Positions 1 through 5,563 of a DNA stretch of 5,563 bases are shown in pieces. Positions within the stretch are counted from its first letter, which is position 1. Each line of letters starts with the position of its first letter. The translations under genes and the position numbers were made by a program. This stretch comes from Rhodobiaceae bacterium (GTDB taxonomy: Bacteria > Pseudomonadota > Alphaproteobacteria > RS24), in contig NYTN01000073.1 in assembly GCA_002683515.1 (NCBI GenBank), positions 1-5,563 on the forward strand, in the 5' to 3' direction. Below the pieces are notes generated by a model. The model did not search any database and was not told the DNA's origin. It saw only the letters and a list, made by a program, of their open reading frames with translations.

Positions 1-3000
1 GGATTGCGGCGGAAGCGATAGGGAGAACGACGTAGCCCGAGGTGTCTAGGAAATCGAGATCAATTTTGAGTGGTGGAACGGCATCGATTTCGGGGCCCTT
101 TGGCTTGAGGAGAAAGTAAGCGTAAGGAGTAACAGTCCAACCGTCTTGGGCATCAGTTCGGGATGCGACCTTTGAATTATGGAAGGTGAGTGAGAGGATC
201 TCAAAATGTTCCTCGAGAACGCTGCGAGCTCCCTTTTCGAACTTGTCTCTGTAGTCCTCTGTAGGACGACCGTAGTTGTATGAATATGGTGAGTTATTTT
301 GGTTGATAAGATAGCGCTGGAAACCGCCAGACTCACGCTCGATTTCCTTGGTGTGGCGGAGATTGACGAAAAGACCAAAAGGTTTATTAGCGTCAATTTG
401 GTCAGGTCCATCGAGATGAACATCGAGTTCGATTTCGGTGACTAGATCTTGATAGTATTCAAACACGCGTGCTGCTTCTTCAATGCGCTGATGCTTGCCG
501 GTGATCTGAAGAGCGGCTTCTAAAAAACGGTATTTGAGATCTGCTTTTACGTTTGCGAGGCGGGAATTGAGCGTGTTAGCAAACTCGTCAAAGTGTCGTT
601 GGCGGCAAGATTCTGGAATGCTTTCAAGTGCAGCTTTGATCTTCGCAAATTCTGCTTGGATAGGTTGGTGCTCAGTTTTGAGTGCGGCAAGATCAGGGGA
701 ACCCAGCGCAGCATAGAACCAGGTTGTGAAGGCTTCGGTGGATTCCTCATCTTCGTCCTCAAGAGGAAGTTTTGAAATATAATCTGAAGTGGCGCTGGCG
801 AGGTCTTCAAGCGCTAATCCCTTGGTTGTCGAATGTTCGGGATGTGAGGCGAGGCCCGCCTTGTAGTTAGACTCTTCGTATTTAATCGAAGCAAGTTGTA
901 ACTTCAGAGCCCAGTCGTCGGGGTGCTGATCGAGCGCGTCGAGGCATAGGTTTTTGGCAGCGGCGTAGCCTTTAAAGATTTGTGCAATGAGTTCTTTGTC
1001 TTTGCGGTTGGTTTTAGCCTGCTCTTGGAGCTTGGGATTAGGCCAAAGAAGAGCCAGGTTTTGTCGCATGCGGCGGAGTAGCGAGGTAATAGTGCCGGCG
1101 TCTAGCTTAGAGGTTTCTCCAAATACGGATGTAAGAGCTTCAATTCGCCAGACTTCGGCTTGAGAGTGGGCCCGAATGAAGGCATCGGCAAATTCCTCTT
1201 GAAAGTTCTCATCAAGTCCAAGGGCCTTAACCTCCAAAACCATATTACCTAAAAGCTTGAGGTTACGTTCTTGCTTCGAGCGGGTGAGCGGGATGGTCTC
1301 TGCTCTTTGGTTGTATCCGTAGTAATAAGAGTAGCTTGATCGGTAGCGGCTTTTTTGGTTTGGGTTGTTGTTCTCGGCCCAGACTCGGATCATTTCGCGA
1401 ACCAGTTCTTTGCTTTCCTCAGGCTTTATTTTTGCAAGCTTCTTGAGAATCGGGAATGCCTTCTCTTCTTCTTTTACTTTAAGGAAGAGCTTAGCGGAGA
1501 GAATGATGTTTTCCAGTCGTACTGCGGAATCGACTTGGGTGAGCCATTGCTCGCTTGGGCGTGTCCGGAGCAGGTCGCCGGAAGGGATAGCTGGAATGGT
1601 TCGTGAGCTGCTTTGCTGAGTGGGTGGCTTGTAGCGGGAGTAGAAAAGATTACCATAAGCATCGACTTGGGCCTGCGGGCGCATTGAGTTTGAGTTGTCG
1701 AGTCGGTAGGACCGTTCGGCTTCTGCATTCCAATTACGAACGTAGAGAGTTAGGATTTCTTGCCATGGTTTAAGGTCGATTTTCTCGTTGGAAGTAAGTG
1801 CTGCGACCGCTGCGGTTTGGAGCTTGAGTTGTTCGAGTCGGAAGTCCGGCGAGCGATGCTCGCGAACTTGGGATGCCATAGTTCCAACGGTTGCTAGGAT
1901 TTCAAATCCCTGAGCAGATGCATTGGAGAATGTTTGGGTCAGCCAGTTGCTTCCCGTGCCGTCTTCGAGATCAGGGACAAGAGAGAGCGCGCGGTAAAGG
2001 GCCTCAGCCCGTTCGTTAAGTGGGGCTTTTTTTTCGCTAATAATTCCGAGAGAAATTTGCCAAGCGTTTTCGAGGTGCTCGTCATCGCGATCTGCCGAGT
2101 AGGATTCGGCATAGTAGCGACCTATTAGGTTAAGAGCAGCGTGGTTTTTCTTCTCCTTGGCCACCCTAAGTGAAGGGAGAAATGTGATAGCTTCTTCAAG
2201 GTGTCCGGCCTCAATTAAAAGACGGGCCGTGCGAGTTCTTGTTTCCTCGTCGCCAAGACCAAAATAACGAGTTCCTTTGGCGAGTGTTACAAAGAAGTCT
2301 CGTGGAGGCTTTCGCTCACCCTTGATTAAGCTGGCGAGTTGGGGAAGAACAAAGTTGTCTGGAGCCTTCTGTGAGGCGTCGGTTAAGGCAAGGAATTCCT
2401 CGGGCCGGAGATATTGTTGTTGCTGGTGTTGTTTAGCACCTAGGCTGGTAAGTTCCTTGCGCGGTCGGACGGTGACTGGCGCGTTGAGTTGGGTGACCAT
2501 TTGACGGAAGGCCAAGGTGGCATCGCCGGAAGGAAGGCTTGCGAGGTATTCTTTGACTTTGATCCATCGTCCCAAGGTGATGTCGCGGGTAAATTGGTTG
2601 AAGTCGTTTTTGAAGGTAGCGAGTTTTGCCTTATCTTCCCGCTGCTTTTCGATTTGAGGGTTTGCTAAAGGCTTGGCCTCGGGATCTTTGGGAGGGTTTG
2701 GAATGATCGTGGTCGTTTTTCCTTCCTCGTTTTTCTCAGCAAGCCGGTTGGCGAGAATCCCGGAGGTAGTGCGATCGATTTTTAGCCCCTGTAACATTTT
2801 AGTTCGTTGCTGTTCGGGTGTTAGGGGTGCTTTGGAAGGAGGGGCTATTCGTGAAGGGTTAGCAGTGGGAGTTTGTCCACCTCGCGCCTCTAAAGTTTGG
2901 ATCATTTCTGGGGTGATCTTTGTTGTGAACGAGAGGGGGGTGGGTTTCTGAGCTGACGCTGAGATCAGGGTAAGCGAAAGCAGTAGGATATGCCTAAATT

Positions 3001-3004
3001 TCAT
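1..3004 (-). CDS. Large exported helical-repeat protein of unknown function (3' end missing)
   Basis: I do not recognise a characterised family. The frame is open from ATG at 3004 to the left edge, 1001 codons with no stop (checked triplet by triplet), so the C-terminus is missing. The first residues, MKFRHILLLSLTLISASAQ, form a good signal peptide with likely cleavage after ASA, so the protein should act outside the cytoplasm. Residues about 20-125 are Pro/Thr/Lys-rich and probably disordered. Residues about 130-850 are mostly charged amphipathic helices, some TPR-like (for example ARLLIEAGHLEEAI near 260), suggesting an alpha-solenoid. From about 850 the sequence turns beta-rich (IELDVHLDGPDQ, PFGLFVNLRHTKEIERESGG, DLDFLDTSGYVVLPI), probably a separate C-terminal domain. 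Two Tyr-rich stretches lie near residues 553-563 and 906-912. I see only two cysteines, at about 687 and 800. No clear Shine-Dalgarno site precedes the ATG. It follows the TPR-like gene and is probably co-transcribed with it. A scaffold or protein-binding role is inference. Confidence 0.9.
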   Translation of the reverse strand, partial: MKFRHILLLSLTLISASAQKPTPLSFTTKITPEMIQTLEARGGQTPTANPSRIAPPSKAPLTPEQQRTKMLQGLKIDRTTSGILANRLAEKNEEGKTTTIIPNPPKDPEAKPLANPQIEKQREDKAKLATFKNDFNQFTRDITLGRWIKVKEYLASLPSGDATLAFRQMVTQLNAPVTVRPRKELTSLGAKQHQQQQYLRPEEFLALTDASQKAPDNFVLPQLASLIKGERKPPRDFFVTLAKGTRYFGLGDEETRTRTARLLIEAGHLEEAITFLPSLRVAKEKKNHAALNLIGRYYAESYSADRDDEHLENAWQISLGIISEKKAPLNERAEALYRALSLVPDLEDGTGSNWLTQTFSNASAQGFEILATVGTMASQVREHRSPDFRLEQLKLQTAAVAALTSNEKIDLKPWQEILTLYVRNWNAEAERSYRLDNSNSMRPQAQVDAYGNLFYSRYKPPTQQSSSRTIPAIPSGDLLRTRPSEQWLTQVDSAVRLENIILSAKLFLKVKEEEKAFPILKKLAKIKPEESKELVREMIRVWAENNNPNQKSRYRSSYSYYYGYNQRAETIPLTRSKQERNLKLLGNMVLEVKALGLDENFQEEFADAFIRAHSQAEVWRIEALTSVFGETSKLDAGTITSLLRRMRQNLALLWPNPKLQEQAKTNRKDKELIAQIFKGYAAAKNLCLDALDQHPDDWALKLQLASIKYEESNYKAGLASHPEHSTTKGLALEDLASATSDYISKLPLEDEDEESTEAFTTWFYAALGSPDLAALKTEHQPIQAEFAKIKAALESIPESCRQRHFDEFANTLNSRLANVKADLKYRFLEAALQITGKHQRIEEAARVFEYYQDLVTEIELDVHLDGPDQIDANKPFGLFVNLRHTKEIERESGGFQRYLINQNNSPYSYNYGRPTEDYRDKFEKGARSVLEEHFEILSLTFHNSKVASRTDAQDGWTVTPYAYFLLKPKGPEIDAVPPLKIDLDFLDTSGYVVLPIASAAI

Positions 3005-3034
3005 GATGGTAGGATCGTGAAGTGAATGCGTGGA

Positions 3035-3721
3035 CTATGAGCCGGAGCCATCCGCCGGTGGTCCCTGACCAGCGCCGCGGGAATCTTGGGGCTTTTTCCC
3101 TGGCTTAGCTTTTGGGTTTGGGCGACCGCCCGAACTACAGCCTTGTCATTGGCTCGGAATCGGTAGGCCGTAAAGCTCGGTTGGTTCGGCACGAGCTAAG
3201 CGGATTGCTGACTCCAGATCAGAGAGGTGCTTTTCCTTATCGGATCCAGTCTGTGCGAGGAGCTTATATTCCTGTCTGGCGGCTTCGATTTCAGGTTCCC
3301 ATTCCTCGGCAGACAGGCCCTCTAGCTTCATGAGGTAGGTCATGTAGTAGCGGGCGTTGGCCAAAGTAGAGAGGGTTTCTTCCTTAAGCTCGGACGAAAT
3401 AGTGGGATCTTCGTTAAGTTGTGAAACGAGGTTGGCTAGTTCTTCGCGGGCCTCGGGAAGGCCTGAGTTCTGCATCTTAGCCTTGGCGATCTCTAGCTGA
3501 ATCCGCAACGAAGTTTCCTTGTTCTCTTTAGGAAGTTTAGCGAGCGCCTTTTGATACGACTCAATAGCGGAGGCCCAGTTTTTGTTTTGGACAGCAGATC
3601 TAGCTTGGGCAAGGAACTCTTCTGCGTGATCAAGTTTGACCTGTTCTTGTCCAGGGCCGTAGTGGTAGGCGGCAAAGCCAAGGGGAACAAGGAGCCAGAG
3701 GGTAGCGAGGATGATTCTCAT
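3035..3721 (-). CDS. Membrane-anchored TPR-like protein, candidate selenoprotein with UxxC tail
   Basis: ATG at 3721 opens a 191-codon frame ending at TGA (3148-3146). The same frame then runs 36 codons to TAG (3037-3035), giving 228 residues if UGA is decoded as selenocysteine at 192. Residues about 3-19 (IILATLWLLVPLGFAAY) form one hydrophobic signal or anchor segment. Residues 33-64 resemble a TPR unit (AEEFLAQARSAVQ, then NWASAIESYQKALAKLP), and more charged helices follow to about 180. The conventional end reads ELYGLPIPSQ. The extension begins QGCSSGGRPNPKAKPGKKP and ends DSRGAGQGPPADGSGS, a flexible Gly/Pro/Lys-rich tail. With Sec at 192 and Cys at 195 the motif is U-Q-G-C, typical of thiol/selenol redox sites. 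A SECIS-like hairpin follows the UGA. The start is bounded by an in-frame TGA at 3742-3740; only a weak purine stretch (AAGAAG) lies upstream. The conventional reading, a 191-residue protein at 3146-3721, remains possible. I am sure of the gene and moderately sure of the recoding. Confidence 0.72.
3118..3134 (-). promoter_or_regulatory. Candidate bacterial SECIS hairpin
   Basis: On the mRNA (minus strand) this segment reads UUCGGGCGGUCGCCCAA. Counting the U of UGA as 1, it spans nucleotides 15-31. U15-U16 pair with A30-A31, C17 is bulged, G18-G19-G20-C21 pair with G26-C27-C28-C29, and GGUC at 22-25 is the loop. The E. coli fdhF SECIS, as I recall it (GGUUGCAGGUCUGCACC, also nucleotides 15-31), has the same plan: two lower pairs, a bulge at 17, four upper pairs and loop GGUC at 22-25, with G23 and U24 contacting SelB. 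The difference is C in place of the bulged U17. The fold was found by eye; no energy was calculated. Confidence 0.6.
3146..3148 (-). other. In-frame TGA, proposed selenocysteine codon
   Basis: This TGA sits between PSQ and QGCSSGG in one continuous frame. The next base in the mRNA is C, a context known for weak UGA termination. A single base change would give Cys (TGC or TGT), and the usual sign of a selenoprotein family is Cys-containing homologues at this position. I cannot search for them here. The three-residue offset to C195 gives UxxC. Confidence 0.62.
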
Positions 3722-3742
3722 GAAATTAAAACTTCTTAATCA

Positions 3743-3757
3743 GAAAGTAGCACTTTC
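3743..3757 (-). repeat. Short inverted repeat between the flavin reductase and TPR-like genes
   Basis: GAAAGT and ACTTTC form a perfect six-base-pair stem around a three-base loop in the 60-base gap between the two minus-strand genes. It is AT-rich and no U-run follows directly on the transcript, so it is a poor intrinsic terminator. It could be a weak attenuator, an RNA-processing site or chance. Confidence 0.3.
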
Positions 3758-3781
3758 CGCTCCTCAGAAAAAGGTCCCTTT

Positions 3782-4402
3782 TCAGGGGGACGAAGTCGGC
3801 TTGGCGTAAGGGAGTCGGCAAATTTCATTGATGGAGAAATAGGTGTCGAGGGCGGTGGAAGCGACGGTGCCAAGCTTGGGAAGGTCTATCGAGCCATCTT
3901 CGCTGAGGGTATGATCTGGCAGGTTAATGAATTTCGCGCGTCCCACTATGAGCTTGGTGTTGTTTGAAGGGATATCAATGATTTCCTCGAGAGTGAGCCC
4001 AACGTGAAGTGGACTTTCTTTGACGAAGGGGGCCCCAAAGTTTGGGTGGTAGGCTTCGGTTAGGCCAGTTTCATCAAACTCAGAGATTCCGGTAGGGTAG
4101 CGGGCCGAGCATTGGTGGGCTTTTTCTAAGATTTCTTCCGTGACGTGGTTGAGGCTCCATTCCCGCGTCACGAGAATATTTTTTAGAGTGTGCCTATCAA
4201 CAGTGTCGGGACGGGTCACCATTCCAAGAAGAATCGGGTTGGATCCAAGATGAGTGATGCTTGAAAATGGTGCGAGATTAGTGATCTCGGCAGTGGAGCG
4301 AGTCCCGATGAGACAGATCGGTTTTGGACCAGGAAGAGAGGTGGCAAGTTGGACGCGAGTCAGCTTGGCCATCGCTTCCAGTTCCTGAGTTGAGATAAAC
4401 AT
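3782..4402 (-). CDS. Flavin reductase-like (FMN-binding split barrel) protein
   Basis: This encodes 206 residues, a usual length for flavoredoxin/flavin reductase-domain proteins, which bind FMN in a split-barrel fold and pass electrons from NAD(P)H or partner proteins to flavin or other acceptors in the cytoplasm. The family pattern is visible: PICLIGTRSTAEITNLAPFSS near residues 28-48, then SITHLGSNPILLGMVTRPD to about 67, RHTLKNILVTREWSLNHV, EKAHQCSARYP, FGAPFVKESPLHVGL, and a closing ICRLPYAKP. I chose ATG at 4402 because MFISTQELEAM matches the family's usual N-terminus and GAGGG lies six bases upstream. A TTG at 4435 would add 11 residues that do not look family-like. The gene ends in TGA at 3784-3782; in-frame reading beyond it stops after five codons, so this is a normal stop. 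It is 60 bases from the TPR-like gene and on the same strand. The exact substrate cannot be told. Confidence 0.9.
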   Translation of the reverse strand: MFISTQELEAMAKLTRVQLATSLPGPKPICLIGTRSTAEITNLAPFSSITHLGSNPILLGMVTRPDTVDRHTLKNILVTREWSLNHVTEEILEKAHQCSARYPTGISEFDETGLTEAYHPNFGAPFVKESPLHVGLTLEEIIDIPSNNTKLIVGRAKFINLPDHTLSEDGSIDLPKLGTVASTALDTYFSINEICRLPYAKPTSSP

Positions 4403-4599
4403 CCCCGACCCTCGGGCCAATTCACCTTGTGGCAAGTATGAGATTACTTTGAGCTCCTGATAAGGTTGTGCGTAAAGTGATCCGTCAGCGGGTTTTGATT
4501 CGATCGCTCCGGGATTGGATTAAGAAATCAGAGTTTAGTTTGCCCCTGAGGTGAAAATCTATTTGGATTTATTGAGAATGAATAGTTAGAGTTTCGGCT
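4403..4599. other. Divergent intergenic region
   Basis: This 197-base stretch separates the divergent flavin reductase and hydrolase genes and must hold a promoter for each unless transcription enters from outside. It is AT-rich at 4515-4600. I looked for -35/-10 pairs on both strands and found none convincing; TTGCCC at 4540 has no well-spaced -10 box. No operator-like palindrome or RNA gene is evident. The minus frame is open from 4519 into the reductase but has no ATG, so it is probably not coding. Confidence 0.5.
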
Positions 4600-5563
4600 A
4601 TGAAATGGACCGGAGTTGTTTTTTGTTCAATTGGATTGCTGTGGGGCGAGTTGCGGGTGGGTCAGTTCCGAACTCTTGACGAGAGTCGGAAGGAGCTGCA
4701 AAATATTGGGGATATAGCCAAGGATCAGGAGAGTTGGCAGGTGAGGCGGGGGTTGGTCCGAGGTGGCATCCGGGATGGGATAGGGTTCAAGAACTGGCCT
4801 AAAAAAACCAAGATGCGGATTGTTAGGCATTCTCGAGTTGAGCGAGATGGATACACCGTCGAAAATGTCGGGATTGAAACAATCCCTGGATACTTTTTGT
4901 GCGGTAATCTCTATCTGCCCAAAATTGCCGTCGATAAAATGCCGGTCTTTCTTTGTCCCCATGGCCATTGGTCTAAGGAGGATCTTCACCATCATGGAAG
5001 ACACCGCGATGAGATGCAATATCGCTGTGGTGCATTAGCGCGCATGGGTTGCGGAATCTTTGCTTATGAGATGGTTGGGTATGGTGACTCCAAACGGATG
5101 GGGTGGGAGCACCGCTGGGATCCTCAAGTCATGGCATTACAAACTTGGAATTCGGTGAGAGCTCTCGATTATGTACTCGAGTTGCCAGGTGCTGATCGGA
5201 AACGGGTGGGTGTGACGGGAGCTTCAGGTGGTGGGACGCAGTCGTTTTTGATTGCGGCCCTTGATGATCGGATCACTCTTTCAGCGCCGTGCGTCATGGT
5301 GTCCTGTCATTTTTTCGGCGGTTGTCGGTGTGAGAGTGGTTTACCGGTTCACGTTCGTGACACTCATGTTACAAATAATGCTGAAATCGCAGCACTGTTT
5401 GCTCCCAAGCCGCAGTTACTTGTTTCGAATGGCGATGACTGGACTAAACACACTCCGACTCTAGAATACCCATTTCTTCGGAAAATCTACCAACTTTACG
5501 GTAAGGAAGAGAAGGTGAAGAATATTCATCTCCCTGAGGAGAAGCATGACTATGGGAAGTCAA
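4600..5563 (+). CDS. Exported alpha/beta hydrolase, acetylxylan-esterase-like (3' end missing)
   Basis: The frame is open from ATG at 4600 to the right edge (321 codons), so the protein is incomplete. The N-terminus MKWTGVVFCSIGLLWGELR is a short hydrophobic signal-like segment, so export is likely but not certain. The fold is alpha/beta hydrolase: a strand then HGH at residues 121-123 (PVFLCPHGHW, probable oxyanion region), the nucleophile elbow VGVTGASGGGTQS with Ser209, a candidate acid in SNGDDWTKHTP (Asp279 or Asp280), and a likely catalytic His316 in EEKHDYGKS. The spacing fits a Ser-His-Asp triad. Between them, SCHFFGGCRCESGLPVH (235-251) is Cys-rich and resembles what I remember of planctomycete and verrucomicrobial proteins annotated as acetylxylan esterases. 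A role in removing acyl groups from polysaccharides is inference; a peptidase or other esterase activity is possible. No strong Shine-Dalgarno site is seen (weak AGAG upstream). It is transcribed divergently from the other three genes. Confidence 0.88.
   Translation, partial: MKWTGVVFCSIGLLWGELRVGQFRTLDESRKELQNIGDIAKDQESWQVRRGLVRGGIRDGIGFKNWPKKTKMRIVRHSRVERDGYTVENVGIETIPGYFLCGNLYLPKIAVDKMPVFLCPHGHWSKEDLHHHGRHRDEMQYRCGALARMGCGIFAYEMVGYGDSKRMGWEHRWDPQVMALQTWNSVRALDYVLELPGADRKRVGVTGASGGGTQSFLIAALDDRITLSAPCVMVSCHFFGGCRCESGLPVHVRDTHVTNNAEIAALFAPKPQLLVSNGDDWTKHTPTLEYPFLRKIYQLYGKEEKVKNIHLPEEKHDYGKS

Noticed and set aside
3146..3148. A frameshift rather than a stop at the end of the TPR-like frame
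   Set aside because: The tail continues in exactly the same frame, so no shift is needed; only decoding of the TGA has to be explained.
3001..3192. A minus-strand 63-codon ORF overlapping the end of the TPR-like gene and the gap after it
   Set aside because: It lies in another frame, has no domain or family feature, and overlaps the extended frame, whose low-complexity Gly/Pro/Lys tail is far more protein-like. I treat it as a chance ORF.
3782..3784. TGA of the flavin reductase as another recoded stop
   Set aside because: The frame beyond it closes after five codons, and the protein already has its full family length.
4403..4435. TTG at 4435 as the start of the flavin reductase
   Set aside because: It adds 11 residues unlike the family N-terminus, and the nearest GGAG is too far upstream. 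ATG at 4402 has GAGGG at good spacing and begins where the family usually begins.
4436..4519. Open minus frame upstream of the flavin reductase, as a longer N-terminus or a small gene
   Set aside because: There is no ATG or GTG in the stretch, and the encoded residues show no signal peptide or motif.
4540..4570. Possible sigma-70-type promoter (TTGCCC) for the hydrolase
   Set aside because: No acceptable -10 element lies 16-18 bases downstream; the match is too weak to report as a promoter.
4627..5019. A minus-strand 130-codon ORF opposite the hydrolase
   Set aside because: It is antisense to a well-supported alpha/beta hydrolase frame and shows no recognisable features.

Overview
The window looks like chromosomal DNA from a free-living, Gram-negative-type bacterium of the Verrucomicrobiota/Planctomycetota/Lentisphaerota (PVC) kind. 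The reasons are its roughly even base composition, poorly marked Shine-Dalgarno sites, large exported helical proteins of unknown function, and an esterase-like alpha/beta hydrolase of a type I associate with these phyla. That assignment rests on remembered family resemblance, not on a search. I see no RNA genes, insertion sequences, CRISPR arrays or phage genes.

Layout. Three genes lie on the minus strand, transcribed right to left: a flavin reductase-like protein (4402 to 3782), a membrane-anchored TPR-like protein (from 3721), and a very large exported protein (3004 to beyond the left edge, at least 1001 codons). A divergent plus-strand gene starts at 4600 and runs off the right edge; it encodes an exported alpha/beta hydrolase of the acetylxylan-esterase-like kind. 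The 197 bases at 4403-4599 separate the two divergent genes.

The main discovery candidate is in the TPR-like gene. Its frame meets a TGA at 3148-3146 but continues in the same frame for 36 more codons to a TAG at 3037-3035. The extension is a Gly/Pro/Lys-rich tail that looks like a natural protein end. Read as selenocysteine, the TGA gives a U-Q-G-C motif (UxxC), a classic redox arrangement. The mRNA just after the UGA folds into a hairpin with the register of the Escherichia coli fdhF SECIS element: the same GGUC tetraloop at nucleotides 22-25 counted from the U of UGA, a four-pair upper stem, and a bulged base at nucleotide 17. I propose a previously undescribed selenoprotein, an envelope-anchored TPR-like protein with a C-terminal UxxC tail. 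The alternatives are a nonsense mutation, a sequencing error or ordinary readthrough.

With the extension, the gap to the large downstream gene shrinks from 141 to 30 bases, which fits a co-transcribed pair. Both proteins carry export signals and may work together in the envelope. The flavin reductase upstream may belong to the same transcript (60-base gap), but a functional link is only a guess.
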